Assembly (NCBI RefSeq): GCF_014884995.1 | Contig: NZ_JABMII010000004.1 | Span: forward strand, 124,001 to 188,000 | Source: Spirabiliibacterium pneumoniae | GTDB lineage: Bacteria > Pseudomonadota > Gammaproteobacteria > Enterobacterales > Pasteurellaceae | Length of the DNA: 64,000 nt | Direction: 5' to 3' | In this document: one piece after another, positions 8,517 to 17,892 of the stretch | Layout of the letters: the number at the start of each line of letters is the position of its first letter | How positions within the stretch are numbered: position 1 is the first letter of the stretch | Notes under the pieces: model-generated | The model's database searches: none | The model's input: only the letters and a program-made list of their open reading frames with translations | What the model was told of the DNA's origin: nothing | Translations under genes and position numbers: made by a program

Positions 8517-9245
8517 ATGCAAGGAAAAATCGCATTAGTAACTGGCGCAAGCCGTGGTATAGGCAAAGCTATCGCACAAGAATTAAGCGCGCGTGGCTGC
8601 ACTGTGATTGGCACCGCCACCAGTGAGAAAGGCGCCCAAGCGATCTCAGATTATCTTGGTGATCACGGGCGCGGCATGGTCGTCAATGTGGCGGATAGTG
8701 CTTCCATTGAAACCTTACTCGCCGAGATCAAAAGTGCGGTCGGCGAAATTGATATTTTGGTCAACAACGCAGGCATCACGCGTGATAATCTGATGATGCG
8801 GATGAAAGATGATGAATGGAATGACATTATCACCACCAATCTCAATTCCATCTTCCACCTCAGCAAAGCGGTGTTGCGCCCGATGATGAAAAAACGCTTT
8901 GGCCGCATTATTAACATCGGCTCTGTGGTCGGCTCAATGGGTAACCCAGGGCAGGCTAATTACTGCGCGGCAAAAGCTGGCGTGATTGGCTTTTCAAAAT
9001 CGCTTGCACACGAAGTGGCCAGCCGTGGCATTACCGTCAATGTGGTCGCACCTGGTTTTATTGCCACAGATATGACCGATGCGCTAACCGATGAGCAAAA
9101 ACAAAGTATTTTAGCCAATGTGCCTGCAGCACGATTGGGCGAAGCCAAAGACATTGCTAAGGCTGTGGCTTTTCTTGCCAGTGATGATGCCGCTTATATT
9201 ACTGGCACCACGCTGCATGTAAACGGTGGCTTGTACATGAGCTAA
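8517..9245 (+). CDS. fabG: 3-oxoacyl-ACP reductase FabG
   Basis: FabG performs the NADPH-dependent reduction of 3-oxoacyl-ACP. The 242-residue short-chain dehydrogenase shows the cofactor motif TGASRGIG at residues 8-15, NNAG, the catalytic serine in NIGSVVGSMG, and YCAAK (Tyr and Lys). GGLYMS is the usual C-terminal end of gamma-proteobacterial FabG. The start at 8517 has AAGGAG upstream. Confidence 0.96.
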   Translation: MQGKIALVTGASRGIGKAIAQELSARGCTVIGTATSEKGAQAISDYLGDHGRGMVVNVADSASIETLLAEIKSAVGEIDILVNNAGITRDNLMMRMKDDEWNDIITTNLNSIFHLSKAVLRPMMKKRFGRIINIGSVVGSMGNPGQANYCAAKAGVIGFSKSLAHEVASRGITVNVVAPGFIATDMTDALTDEQKQSILANVPAARLGEAKDIAKAVAFLASDDAAYITGTTLHVNGGLYMS

Positions 9246-9247
9246 GC

Positions 9248-9293
9248 CAAAGTGCGGTTTAGCCTTTAAGAAAAAGATGACAACCGCACTTTG
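9248..9293. repeat. Inverted USS pair between fabG and acpP
   Basis: CAAAGTGCGGTT (9248-9259) and its exact reverse complement (9282-9293) are separated by 22 bp. Pairing in RNA would give a 12-bp stem right after the fabG stop. No T-run follows, so termination is uncertain; it may mark the boundary at which acpP is expressed more strongly than the genes before it. The 219-bp fabG-acpP interval probably also carries an acpP promoter, but I see no convincing -35/-10 pair. Confidence 0.55.
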
Positions 9294-9464
9294 ATAATGG
9301 TAAAATCTGACACGGTATCGATTTTGGTTATAACATGTTGAGCTGATGACCAAATTTGCATAGTATGTAGTGCACAACGGATGCCCTGCAAGTTTGACTT
9401 GTTACACACTATCATACGATTTTTATCTACTCGCTGATGGCGATTAAAATATAGGAAACTTAAA

Positions 9465-9695
9465 ATGAGCATTGAAGAACGCGTAAAAAAAATCATTGTT
9501 GAACAATTAGGCGTTAAAGAAGAAGAAGTGAAACCAGAAGCTTCATTCGTTGAAGATTTGGGCGCAGACTCTCTTGACACTGTTGAACTTGTAATGGCTT
9601 TAGAAGAAGAATTCGACATCGAAATTCCAGATGAAGAAGCAGAAAAAATTACAACTGTTCAATCTGCAATTGATTACGTTCAAAACAATCAATAA
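9465..9695 (+). CDS. acpP: Acyl carrier protein
   Basis: ACP carries growing acyl chains on a phosphopantetheine arm. The 76-residue acidic protein contains [18 protein letters not shown], with the attachment serine at about residue 37. Starts at the ATG at 9465, after TAGGAAAC. The long untranslated interval upstream fits independent high-level expression of ACP within the fab cluster. Confidence 0.97.
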   Translation: MSIEERVKKIIVEQLGVKEEEVKPEASFVEDLGADSLDTVELVMALEEEFDIEIPDEEAEKITTVQSAIDYVQNNQ

Positions 9696-9785
9696 TCTAT
9701 TGCACCAAATAAGGGCGGTTTTTACACCGCCTAAATTTTATCTAACATTGCCAACGAGTCATAAACTCCCCTCGGAGCCTACACT

Positions 9786-11024
9786 ATGTCAAAACGTCGC
9801 GTCGTTGTTACTGGATTAGGGATGATCACCCCTTTAGGTAATGACGTAAATTCAACTTGGGATAACATTTTAGCCGGCAAAAGTGGCGTAAATACCATTG
9901 AGAATTTTGATACCACAAACTACACCACCACCTTTGCAGCGCAAATTAAAGATTTCAACACCGAACAGTATATTTCGCGCAAAGATGCGAAAAAAATGGA
10001 CTTGTTTATTCAATATGGCATCGCAGCAGGCATGCAAGCCATTGAAGACTCAGGCCTTGAAATCACCGAGCAAAACGCCAACCGAGTGGGCGTGGCGATC
10101 GGTTCTGGCATCGGTGGCTTAGGACTGATTGAAGAAAACCATAATGCCTTAGTCAAAGGTGGCGCGCGCAAAGTCAGCCCATTTTTTGTGCCGTCCACCA
10201 TTGTGAACATGGTAGCGGGGCATCTTTCTATCAACTATAAACTCCACGGCCCGAATATCACCATTGCCACCGCCTGCACCTCAGGTGTACATAACATTGG
10301 TCATGCTGCACGCATCATCGCTTACGGTGATGCTGATGTGATGCTCGCAGGTGGTACAGAAAAAGCTAGCACCGCACTTGGCATAGCTGGCTTTGGTGCT
10401 GCACGTGCGCTATCAACACGCAATGATGCGCCACAACAAGCCAGCCGCCCATGGGATGTCGAACGCGACGGTTTTGTGTTAGGTGATGGCGCAGGGGTTG
10501 TCGTATTGGAAGAATATGAACACGCGAAAGCACGTGGCGCCAAAATATATGCTGAATTGGTTGGCTTTGGCATGAGTGGTGATGGCTATCACATGACCTC
10601 CCCTCCAGCCGATGGTGCAGGTGCTGCATTGGCTATGCAAAATGCCCTCAATGATGCACAAATCAAGGCGGAACAAATTGGCTATATCAATGCCCACGGC
10701 ACCTCAACGCCTGCTGGAGATATTGCTGAAGCGACTGCTATAAGTACCGTATTTGCCACAAACCAAGACACCATTTTGGTTAGCTCCACCAAATCTATGA
10801 CAGGGCATTTATTAGGTGCGGCTGGTGCAGTGGAGTCCATTTTCACCATTTTGGCATTGCGCGATCAAATCGCCCCACCAACCATTAACTTAGAAAACCA
10901 AGATCCTGCCATCAAACTCGACTTAGTAGCGAATAAAGCCCGTAAAGTCACCATGGATTATGCTCTGAATAACTCCTTCGGCTTTGGTGGCACCAATGGT
11001 TCATTGATTTTCAAAAAAATATAA
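9786..11024 (+). CDS. fabF: 3-oxoacyl-ACP synthase II (FabF)
   Basis: FabF elongates acyl chains with malonyl-ACP, including the palmitoleate to cis-vaccenate step. The 412-residue protein has the catalytic cysteine in ATACTSGVH, the two histidines in [11 protein letters not shown] and [12 protein letters not shown], and the C-terminal [12 protein letters not shown]. It is the last gene of the fab cluster and is followed by an inverted USS pair that looks like a terminator. The leader between acpP and fabF contains GAGG before the ATG at 9786. Confidence 0.95.
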   Translation: MSKRRVVVTGLGMITPLGNDVNSTWDNILAGKSGVNTIENFDTTNYTTTFAAQIKDFNTEQYISRKDAKKMDLFIQYGIAAGMQAIEDSGLEITEQNANRVGVAIGSGIGGLGLIEENHNALVKGGARKVSPFFVPSTIVNMVAGHLSINYKLHGPNITIATACTSGVHNIGHAARIIAYGDADVMLAGGTEKASTALGIAGFGAARALSTRNDAPQQASRPWDVERDGFVLGDGAGVVVLEEYEHAKARGAKIYAELVGFGMSGDGYHMTSPPADGAGAALAMQNALNDAQIKAEQIGYINAHGTSTPAGDIAEATAISTVFATNQDTILVSSTKSMTGHLLGAAGAVESIFTILALRDQIAPPTINLENQDPAIKLDLVANKARKVTMDYALNNSFGFGGTNGSLIFKKI

Positions 11025-11033
11025 GTATCATCA

Positions 11034-11071
11034 CAACCGCACTTTACAATACAAAGTGCGGTTGATATTTT
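11034..11071 (+). terminator. Inverted USS pair acting as fabF terminator
   Basis: CAACCGCACTTT (11034-11045) and AAAGTGCGGTTG (11053-11064) form a perfect 12-bp stem with a 7-base loop, followed by ATATTTT. Position directly after fabF and before the rpsF promoter fits a terminator built from two USS copies. Confidence 0.7.
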
Positions 11072-11115
11072 CCCAAATACAACATTCTTACCTTAATTAT
11101 CCCATTAAATAATAC

Positions 11116-11144
11116 TTGTCGCGCAAGATATAAACAGGTATAAT
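11116..11144 (+). promoter_or_regulatory. Sigma-70 promoter of rpsF operon
   Basis: TTGTCG (11116-11121) and a perfect TATAAT (11139-11144) are separated by 17 bp. Predicted start is near 11151, giving a leader of about 90 nt before rpsF. Confidence 0.75.
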
Positions 11145-11155
11145 TCTCGCCCTTA

Positions 11156-11242
11156 CAGCCACATTCATTTTCGTTCCTTGCTTCCAAAGATCTGTGGCTG
11201 GTCTTAGTATGGAGGCTGATTAACCCGTAAGGAGCAGCAGTA
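11156..11242 (+). promoter_or_regulatory. Structured rpsF leader, candidate S6:S18-binding element
   Basis: CAGCCACA (11156-11163) pairs perfectly with TGTGGCTG (11193-11200). A second possible pairing, GCTG (11215-11218) with CAGC just before the start codon, encloses ACCCGTAAGGAG, which contains the rpsF ribosome binding site. Leaders of rpsF operons in many bacteria bind the S6:S18 complex through a CCG-containing element and repress translation. The position and CCG fit this, but I cannot confirm the fold. Confidence 0.5.
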
Positions 11243-11620
11243 ATGCGTCACTACGAAATCGTTTTTATGGTCCATCCAGACCAAAGCGAACAAGTACCAG
11301 GCATGATTGAGCGTTACACTGGCGCTGTAAAAGAAGCTGGTGGGCAAATTCATCGCCTAGAAGATTGGGGTCGTCGTCAATTGGCATACCCGATTAATAA
11401 ACTACACAAAGCACATTATGTGTTAATGAATGTAGAAGCACCGCAAGAAGTCATCGACGAGCTAGAAACCACATTCCGTTACAATGATGCAATTTTGCGT
11501 AACGTAATTATTCGTACTAAGCACGCCGTAACAGAAGCGTCCCCAATGGCTAAAGCGAAAGACGAACGTCGCGCTTCAGCTGAAGTTGCTAACAACGATT
11601 ATGAGGATGCTGAAGAGTAA
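11243..11620 (+). CDS. rpsF: Ribosomal protein bS6
   Basis: The 125-residue protein starts [19 protein letters not shown] and has the [22 protein letters not shown] core of bS6, then a charged acidic tail ending NDYEDAEE. It is part of the small-subunit platform with bS18. It is the first gene of rpsF-priB-rpsR-rplI. Its 3' end overlaps the start of priB by 14 bp, indicating translational coupling. Confidence 0.96.
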   Translation: MRHYEIVFMVHPDQSEQVPGMIERYTGAVKEAGGQIHRLEDWGRRQLAYPINKLHKAHYVLMNVEAPQEVIDELETTFRYNDAILRNVIIRTKHAVTEASPMAKAKDERRASAEVANNDYEDAEE

Positions 11621-11933
11621 TTTAACAATTGAAAATCGTCTTCAACTTGCAGGGCGTGTGTGCTCACAGCTGAAACGATCGAAAAGCCCCAACGGCATTG
11701 AACACTGTCAATTTTATCTTGAGCACCGTTCAAACCAAATGGAAGCTGATATGCCCCGCCTTGCGTGGTGTCGTGTTAAAGTTTCCCTCAGTGGGCCTCA
11801 ATTAATTAAACAATCTCAAAGCATTACGGTCGGTAGTAACCTTTTTATCTGTGGTTTTTTGACCACCCATAAAAATGCAAACGGACTTAGTCAGTTGGTG
11901 TTACATGCCGAGCAAATCGAATTTATAGATTAG
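11607..11933 (+). CDS. priB: Primosomal replication protein N (PriB)
   Basis: PriB is a single-stranded-DNA-binding OB-fold dimer that helps PriA restart stalled replication forks. The sequence [33 protein letters not shown] and [12 protein letters not shown] is diagnostic. Three starts are possible in the overlap with rpsF (TTG 11586, ATG 11601, ATG 11607). I chose 11607, giving 108 residues beginning MLKSNL as in other Pasteurellaceae from memory. Translation probably restarts from ribosomes ending rpsF. Confidence 0.9.
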   Translation: MLKSNLTIENRLQLAGRVCSQLKRSKSPNGIEHCQFYLEHRSNQMEADMPRLAWCRVKVSLSGPQLIKQSQSITVGSNLFICGFLTTHKNANGLSQLVLHAEQIEFID

Positions 11934-12173
<240 letters not shown>

Positions 12174-12192
12174 TTAAAGAGAGGATACGGTA

Positions 12193-12642
12193 ATGCAAAT
12201 TATTCTTTTAGATAAAATTGTTCACCTTGGCAACGTTGGTGACCAAGTGAATGTTAAAGCAGGTTTCGCACGTAACTTCCTGATCCCACAAGGGAAAGCA
12301 GTTATGGCAACCGCTGAAAATATTGCCCATTTTGAATCTCGTCGCGCTGAACTTGAGGCGAAAGTAGCTAAAGAATTAGCTGAAGCTCAAGAACGCGCTG
12401 AGAAAATCGCAGCACTCGGCTCTGTTACCATCGCATCTAAAGCGGGTGACGAAGGCCGCCTGTTCGGCTCAATTGGCACACGTGATATTTCCGATGCCAT
12501 CAAAGCCGCAGGTATTGAAGTGGAAAAAAGCGAAGTGCGTTTGTCTGAAGGTCCATTGCGTACCATCGGCGAGCACGAAGTGCGCTTCCAACTTCACGGC
12601 GAAGTGTTCACACAACTTATCGTGAACGTGGTTGCTGAATAA
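12193..12642 (+). CDS. rplI: Ribosomal protein bL9
   Basis: This 149-residue protein has the two-domain form of bL9: an N-terminal rRNA-binding domain ([32 protein letters not shown]), a long connecting helix rich in Ala, Glu and Lys (residues about 50-75) and a C-terminal domain with [12 protein letters not shown]. It is the last gene of the operon and is followed by a clear terminator. Confidence 0.97.
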   Translation: MQIILLDKIVHLGNVGDQVNVKAGFARNFLIPQGKAVMATAENIAHFESRRAELEAKVAKELAEAQERAEKIAALGSVTIASKAGDEGRLFGSIGTRDISDAIKAAGIEVEKSEVRLSEGPLRTIGEHEVRFQLHGEVFTQLIVNVVAE

Positions 12643-12658
12643 GTAACAGCGCAAACAA

Positions 12659-12687
12659 AAACCCGAGCACGCCTCGGGTTTTTTATT
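12659..12687 (+). terminator. Rho-independent terminator after rplI
   Basis: ACCCGAG (12661-12667) pairs with CTCGGGT (12673-12679) around a 5-base loop, followed by TTTTTATTATT. It ends the rpsF-rplI operon. Confidence 0.9.
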
Positions 12688-12754
12688 ATTTCAAAAACAC
12701 GATGCCCCTCTCGCTTTGTCGGTGTATACTGCATAAAAACCTAAGGATTTTATC

Positions 12755-14623
12755 ATGTCAACAACCCACGAACCTTTCGGCACGCTACTCGGCTTTGCCC
12801 CTGGCGGTGTCGCCATTTACTCCAGTGACTACGACAGTGTCGATACCGCACTTTACCCTGATGACGCGGCCTTTCGAAGTTATATCGGGCATGAATACAT
12901 GGGCTATAAATGGCAATGTGTGGAATTTGCTCGGCGCTACTTATATATCAACTACGGCTATGTGTTCACGGACGTTGCCATGGCGTATGAGATCTTTTCT
13001 CTACGTTTCTTGCGCCAAGTGGTTAATGATGCGATTTTGCCACTGCAAGCCTTTGCCAACGGCGCACAACAGCCCCCCGTGGCAGGCTGCTTGCTGATTT
13101 GGCAAGAAGGGGGCGAATTTAAACATACAGGCCATGTTGCAATCATCACCGAAGTGCTGAATGATAAAGTGCGGATCGCGGAGCAAAATGTGATTCATCA
13201 CTCCCTGCCCTTTGGCCAGCAATGGACACGGGAGCTACCACTCGAAATCGTCAATGGCCATTACACCTTACGGGACACCTTCGATGATACTCACATTTTA
13301 GGCTGGATGATCCCGATGGCGGCAAACGCACACAGCCTACCGCGCCCACACATTGCACCGCACTTGCTCACGCTTCACGCTAACTATGTTGAAGAACGCG
13401 GCCAATTTGATGGCGCTTGGCTCAATCAAGCTGAACCGTTAATTGATGCCTACGTGCAGGCGATGGACGGGCACAAAATCAACTCTGGTAGCCCTTATCA
13501 CTACTTCACCATTTCTAAAAGTGCGGTTCACGAGCTGGTGCGTGCCACCAATGAGCTGCATTTGATGTATCTGCACGCCACCGACAAAGTCATGCAAAGC
13601 GATGAGCTACTCTCGCATTTTAACATTCCGCGCATTTTGTGGCCTCGCGTGCGTCGGTCATGGCAAATGCGGCGCTATCAAATGATCACAGGCCGCCTTG
13701 ATTTTTGTATGGATGAGCGTGGCTTGAAAGTGTATGAATACAACGCCGATTCCGCCTCGTGCCACACAGAAACTGGGCGCATTCTTAGCGACTGGGCAAA
13801 ACAAGCAGGCAATGTGAAAGGCAATAATCCAGGTGATGATCTGCTGAATATGCTGGCTGATTGTTGGAAACACAGCGACGCTTCCCCCTTTGTTCACATC
13901 ATGCAAGATCACGATAGCGAAGAGAGTTATCACGCCCTGTTTATGCAAAAAGCCTTAAAACAAGCAGGCTTTGACAGCACCATTTTGCACGGGCTGGACG
14001 ATATTCATTGGGACAGCCGTGGGCGACTGGTGGACAATGAACAGCGCCTCATTACCTGTGTTTGGAAAACGTGGGCGTGGGAAACGGTGCTTGAACAGCT
14101 AAGGGCAGAATACGAAGCGCAACACGCCGCACCACCGATTCGCACTGGCCATCCTGAGCACAAAGTGCGGTTGATTGACGTGCTCTTGCGCCCTGAAATT
14201 AAGGTGTTCGAGCCGCTGTGGACGGTGGTTACAAGCAACAAGGCGATTTTGCCTGTGCTGTGGTCACTCTTTCCGCACCACCGCTATTTGCTTGATGCCG
14301 CCTACGATTTAACGCCAGATCTCATCGCCGAAGGCTACGCCTGCAAGCCAATTGCAGGGCGCTGTGGAAGCAATATTCAACTGGTAGGCAAAAACCAAAG
14401 CGTGCTTGGCGAAACCTGTGGGCAATTTGACAAGCAAGAGCAAATCTACCAGCAGCTATGGTGTTTGCCGAATATTGATGGATTGCATCTACAACTGTGT
14501 ACTTTCACGGTGGGCGGTCATTATGGCGGTGCTTGTTTGCGTGGCGATGCTGACTTGGTCATCACAGGCGGCTCGGATATGCACCCACTGCGAGTAATTA
14601 AAGATAGTCTATTTGAACGCTAA
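12755..14623 (+). CDS. gss: Bifunctional glutathionylspermidine synthetase/amidase
   Basis: This 622-residue cytoplasmic enzyme makes glutathionylspermidine from glutathione and spermidine and can hydrolyse it again. The N-terminal CHAP amidase domain (about residues 1-200) has its nucleophile in WQCVEFARR (Cys55) and a histidine in HTGHVAII. The C-terminal ATP-grasp-like synthetase domain (about 205-622) contains RPRILW-type and FDFCMDERGLKVYEYNADSAS motifs and IAGRCGSNI near the end. Known mainly from enterobacteria and, as related enzymes, trypanosomatids. In E. coli its product forms mixed disulfides with protein thiols under oxidative stress. It is monocistronic: a terminator precedes it and hmpA follows after 74 bp. 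It has several internal USS copies, so it has been resident in this lineage for some time. Confidence 0.9.
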   Translation: MSTTHEPFGTLLGFAPGGVAIYSSDYDSVDTALYPDDAAFRSYIGHEYMGYKWQCVEFARRYLYINYGYVFTDVAMAYEIFSLRFLRQVVNDAILPLQAFANGAQQPPVAGCLLIWQEGGEFKHTGHVAIITEVLNDKVRIAEQNVIHHSLPFGQQWTRELPLEIVNGHYTLRDTFDDTHILGWMIPMAANAHSLPRPHIAPHLLTLHANYVEERGQFDGAWLNQAEPLIDAYVQAMDGHKINSGSPYHYFTISKSAVHELVRATNELHLMYLHATDKVMQSDELLSHFNIPRILWPRVRRSWQMRRYQMITGRLDFCMDERGLKVYEYNADSASCHTETGRILSDWAKQAGNVKGNNPGDDLLNMLADCWKHSDASPFVHIMQDHDSEESYHALFMQKALKQAGFDSTILHGLDDIHWDSRGRLVDNEQRLITCVWKTWAWETVLEQLRAEYEAQHAAPPIRTGHPEHKVRLIDVLLRPEIKVFEPLWTVVTSNKAILPVLWSLFPHHRYLLDAAYDLTPDLIAEGYACKPIAGRCGSNIQLVGKNQSVLGETCGQFDKQEQIYQQLWCLPNIDGLHLQLCTFTVGGHYGGACLRGDADLVITGGSDMHPLRVIKDSLFER

Positions 14624-14653
14624 TTAACGCTTGCGTGTGCTAACTGAATTTCG

Positions 14654-14670
14654 TATTCTATTAAAGAATA
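14654..14670. promoter_or_regulatory. Palindrome upstream of hmpA, candidate repressor site
   Basis: TATTCT (14654-14659) and AGAATA (14665-14670) form a perfect 6-bp dyad with a 5-bp centre, 27 bp before the hmpA start. hmp genes are commonly repressed by NsrR, and an AT-rich dyad here fits such a site, but it is not a close match to the NsrR consensus I recall. Confidence 0.4.
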
Positions 14671-14697
14671 TTTTTTTTACATCTTAATGGAGTGATT

Positions 14698-15858
14698 ATG
14701 TTAGACACGCAAACGCGCGACATCATTAAAGCCACGGTGCCTGCCCTAGAAGCGCACGGCACCACAATTACCAAAACTTTTTATCGTAATATGTTTAACG
14801 ATCATCCTGAATTGTTAAATATTTTCAATAAAACCAACCAAGCTCGCGGCCAACAGCCAACCGCACTTGCCACCACAGTGCTGGCGGCGGCAAAACACAT
14901 TGACAATCTCGAGGCCATTTTAGACCATGTGATCCAAATTGGGCACAAACACCGCGCGTTGGAAATTCACGCCGAGCATTACCCTATTGTGGGCAAACAC
15001 TTACTGGGCGCTATTAAAGAGGTTTTAGGTGATGCTGCCACACCTGAGATTTTAGACGCGTGGGCAAAAGCCTACGCGGTGATCGCTGATGCGTTTATTG
15101 GTGTGGAGCAACAAATGTATGACAACGCTGCATGGCAAGGCTTTCAGGCGTTCACCGTGGTGGAAAAACGCCAAGTGGGGCAAGATGTGGTAGAGTTTAC
15201 CGTGCAAAATGCGGATTTGCTGGCCAATCTTGCTATCACAGCAGGACAATACATCACCGTGCAAGTTCAACCACAAAATGAGCCGAATTTAGCGCTGCGC
15301 CATTACTCTTTATGTGCCATTAATCCACAACACGGACTGAAATTTGCCGTTAAGCGCGACAACCAAGGCGAATTTAAAGGGCTGGTGTCCAATCATTTGC
15401 ATGATCATGTCAATGTGGGCGACACCGTAAAACTTTCCGCCCCTGCGGGTGATTTTGTTTTACGTCAAAGCGACGATCCTGTGGTGTTCATCAGCGCGGG
15501 TGTGGGCATTACCCCTATTCTTGCGATGCTTGCAGAACAGGTGAAAGTTAATCCTGCGCGCCCAGTCATTTGGCTACACTCAACACGCAATGCCCAAACG
15601 CAAGCCTTCAAAGCGGAAGTCGATGCTCTACTTGCTCAGGCGAATGTGCAGTTTAATGAAACCGTATACACGCAAGAAAGCGCGCGGATTGACAGTGCGT
15701 ATTTAAACAAAATCCTGCCAGCCAATGCGCAAGTGTATTTATGCGGTTCAATGGACTTTATGCGCACGATGACTGCACACATTAAACAACTTGACCAAGA
15801 AAATATTACTGTCTATTTTGAGCCATTTGGGCCGAAAATGAGCTTGATTGAAGTCTAA
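14698..15858 (+). CDS. hmpA: Flavohaemoprotein Hmp (nitric oxide dioxygenase)
   Basis: Hmp oxidises nitric oxide to nitrate with NADPH and O2. The 386-residue protein has a globin domain (about 1-138) with the haem-ligand histidine in [15 protein letters not shown] and the catalytic Tyr/Glu context, then an FAD domain (about 150-255) with LRHYSLC, and an NAD(P) domain with [13 protein letters not shown] and LCGSMDFM, ending [12 protein letters not shown]. The ATG at 14698, preceded by TGGAG, is preferred over an upstream GTG at 14692. A dyad lies upstream and an inverted USS pair follows as a terminator. Confidence 0.93.
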   Translation: MLDTQTRDIIKATVPALEAHGTTITKTFYRNMFNDHPELLNIFNKTNQARGQQPTALATTVLAAAKHIDNLEAILDHVIQIGHKHRALEIHAEHYPIVGKHLLGAIKEVLGDAATPEILDAWAKAYAVIADAFIGVEQQMYDNAAWQGFQAFTVVEKRQVGQDVVEFTVQNADLLANLAITAGQYITVQVQPQNEPNLALRHYSLCAINPQHGLKFAVKRDNQGEFKGLVSNHLHDHVNVGDTVKLSAPAGDFVLRQSDDPVVFISAGVGITPILAMLAEQVKVNPARPVIWLHSTRNAQTQAFKAEVDALLAQANVQFNETVYTQESARIDSAYLNKILPANAQVYLCGSMDFMRTMTAHIKQLDQENITVYFEPFGPKMSLIEV

Positions 15859-15874
15859 TGCTATTGCTTTGCAC

Positions 15875-15903
15875 AACCGCACTTTATCTAAAGTGCGGTT
15901 TGC
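15875..15903 (+). terminator. Inverted USS pair after hmpA
   Basis: AACCGCACTTT (15875-15885) pairs with AAAGTGCGGTT (15890-15900) around a 4-base loop. It lies 16 bp after the hmpA stop and is probably a terminator, though only a short T-run follows. Confidence 0.65.
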
Positions 15904-15963
15904 GCTTGCATTTGTGCGGATTTGCTCTATTATTTGGCAAAATAGTCAGCAAAAGGATTCATT

Positions 15964-16368
15964 ATGCTCTATCTCACATTAGAAGATAACCACACCATCG
16001 GTCGCCCTAACCAAAACGGCACCCATTCCAATGTGCATGATCACCTTGCGGTCATGTTTGAAGATGATGGCGAAACAGGCTATTTTTATGCCCTCGACAC
16101 ACGCCAGCCACAAAGCGTGGTTGATGCGTTGCATTTGTATAATGTGGACAGTTTTAATGACACTTTACAGGCGGATAATCAGCTGCAAATTTGCTGGTCG
16201 GAAGATGGCAATTTAGCCGTGTTGCTGCTCAATGGGCAAGTGCAAGCCGCGTTTGATTTTGCTAAACTCATTGGCTATAACCATTCCCACTTCCCTGAGC
16301 CTGAACTCGGTTCTATGTGGTCGCGGGGCAAACTTGATGATGCGTTTGTCAACAGCTTAAAGGACTAA
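15964..16368 (+). CDS. DUF2251 family protein
   Basis: This 134-residue soluble acidic protein (MLYLTLEDNHTIGRPNQNGTHS at the N-terminus, FEDDGETGYFYALD and QAAFDFAKLIGYNHSHFP further on) looks like the uncharacterised DUF2251 family. There is no signal peptide or membrane segment. The ATG at 15964 follows AAAGGA. It is a single gene between hmpA and the convergent dsbD-msrAB unit, sharing a bidirectional terminator with the latter. Function unknown; family assignment is from memory. Confidence 0.65.
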   Translation: MLYLTLEDNHTIGRPNQNGTHSNVHDHLAVMFEDDGETGYFYALDTRQPQSVVDALHLYNVDSFNDTLQADNQLQICWSEDGNLAVLLLNGQVQAAFDFAKLIGYNHSHFPEPELGSMWSRGKLDDAFVNSLKD

Positions 16369-16371
16369 AAC

Positions 16372-16397
16372 AAAAGGTGGCATCGCCACCTTTTTTA
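16372..16397. terminator. Bidirectional terminator
   Basis: AAAAGGTGGC and GCCACCTTTT form a perfect stem with a 3-base loop and T-runs on both strands. It separates the DUF2251 gene from the convergent msrAB gene, whose stop codon it overlaps at the edge. Confidence 0.85.
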
Positions 16398-16398
16398 T

Positions 16399-17883
16399 TT
16401 ATTCAACCGCACTTTTCCATTCACCGTAGCCTTGCGCGTCCATCTCCGCTAACGGAATAAACTTCAACGCAGTGCCGTTAATACAATAGCGCAGGCCGCC
16501 TTTATCTTGTGGGCCATCAGGGAACACATGCCCAAGATGAGAATCAGCGTCGTGACTGCGCACTTCTGTGCGGGTCATATTAAAGCTGTGATCGACCTTT
16601 TCCACCACCGCACTTTGCGCAATTGGGCGGGTAAAGCTCGGCCAGCCACAACCGCTGTCGTATTTATCACGACTGGAAAACAACGGCTCGCCGCTGACAA
16701 TGTCGACATAAATACCAGGCTCAAATAGGTGATCATACGCATGGCTAAAGGCGCGTTCGGTGCCATTTTGTTGGGTGACATAAAACTGGCGATCGGTTAA
16801 GCCCAATTTCTGCTCACGATAATCTTTTTTGACCGCACTTTGTGGTTTTTCAGCCTCCAGCGGTTTATCCGCTAAAGAAACGTCAATATGGCAATAGCCG
16901 TTCGGATTTTTACGCAGGTAGTCTTGGTGGTAATCTTCTGCCTCAAAGAATTGGCGCAGTGGCTGCACCTCCACCACAATCGGCTTGCGATATTTGCTTT
17001 GCTCGTGCGTGATGTCCTGCTCAATTTGCGCGCGCTCGGCTTCATCGGTGTAATAAATGCCAGTGCGATACTGCACGCCACGATCATTGCCTTGTTTGTT
17101 GACGCTGGTTGGGTCAATCACGCGGAAGTAGCGACGCAAAATGTCATGCAAACTCACCTTGCTTGGGTCATAATCCACCCGCACGGTTTCTGCGTGACCT
17201 GAGCCTGCAATCACATCTTGATAGCTTGGATTTTGCGTATGCCCATTGGCATAGCCCGATACCGCGTCTACCACGCCATCAATCCGCTCAAAATAGGCCT
17301 CTAGCCCCCAAAAGCAGCCGCCTGCAAGATAAATGGTTTTCTTCTCCACCGCACTTTCTCCTTTTTTCGTCACCGACACGGAATGCACCTCCGCGTTAGG
17401 GTTATCAATTAATACGCTCACCTGCTCGGCGTTCAAATGCCCTGTGATTAAGCGCACCAACTCGCCTTGTTTATCAAACAAACCCCATGTTGGGTAGCCG
17501 CGCAGCCCAAGCGCTTTAAGCCATTGCCCTGCCTGCGCGCCTTGCCCCAACAGCACAGGCGGTGCGGCAAAATCTAACCCTTTATACCACGCAATAAAAT
17601 CCGCCTGCGACTTTTCGCCCCAAAAACTTGGCGTGGCGACCGTGATAATGTTGAGCGCGCTGAGTTTTGGATTTTGGCGCATTTGCTCGGTTTCTTCCAG
17701 CTCAGACAAGCATTGCGGGCACCAGCTTGCCCAAAATTTTACCAGTGTTGGTTTATCATTAGCAAATAACGTGGCTGCGTTGCCATCGAGATCGACAAAC
17801 CGCACTTTGGGTTGGCTGGCTTGCACAAACATCGCGCCCAAAAGCCATAACCACACGCCGAATATCAGTCTGATGCGTTTCAT
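16399..17883 (-). CDS. msrAB: Thioredoxin-MsrA-MsrB fusion, periplasmic methionine sulfoxide reductase
   Basis: Three enzymes are joined in about 494 residues. After a signal peptide (about 1-23) comes a TlpA/thioredoxin-like domain (about 25-165) with CPQC; then MsrA (about 183-335) with GCFWG; then MsrB (about 353-490) with CGWPSF, SHLGHVF and [11 protein letters not shown] including the catalytic cysteine. It repairs both stereoisomers of methionine sulfoxide in envelope proteins and resembles Neisseria PilB/MsrAB. The second ATG (17883) has the better spacing from AGGAG than the ATG at 17886. It follows dsbD by about 10 bp; DsbD is the known electron donor to the thioredoxin domain in such systems. 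USS copies encode ESAV and QSAV exactly at the two domain junctions. Confidence 0.92.
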   Translation of the reverse strand: MKRIRLIFGVWLWLLGAMFVQASQPKVRFVDLDGNAATLFANDKPTLVKFWASWCPQCLSELEETEQMRQNPKLSALNIITVATPSFWGEKSQADFIAWYKGLDFAAPPVLLGQGAQAGQWLKALGLRGYPTWGLFDKQGELVRLITGHLNAEQVSVLIDNPNAEVHSVSVTKKGESAVEKKTIYLAGGCFWGLEAYFERIDGVVDAVSGYANGHTQNPSYQDVIAGSGHAETVRVDYDPSKVSLHDILRRYFRVIDPTSVNKQGNDRGVQYRTGIYYTDEAERAQIEQDITHEQSKYRKPIVVEVQPLRQFFEAEDYHQDYLRKNPNGYCHIDVSLADKPLEAEKPQSAVKKDYREQKLGLTDRQFYVTQQNGTERAFSHAYDHLFEPGIYVDIVSGEPLFSSRDKYDSGCGWPSFTRPIAQSAVVEKVDHSFNMTRTEVRSHDADSHLGHVFPDGPQDKGGLRYCINGTALKFIPLAEMDAQGYGEWKSAVE

Positions 17884-17892
17884 CATACACTC

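Noticed and set aside
11586-11606. Longer priB starting from TTG 11586 or ATG 11601
   Set aside because: The added residues are encoded within rpsF and do not match the PriB N-terminus.
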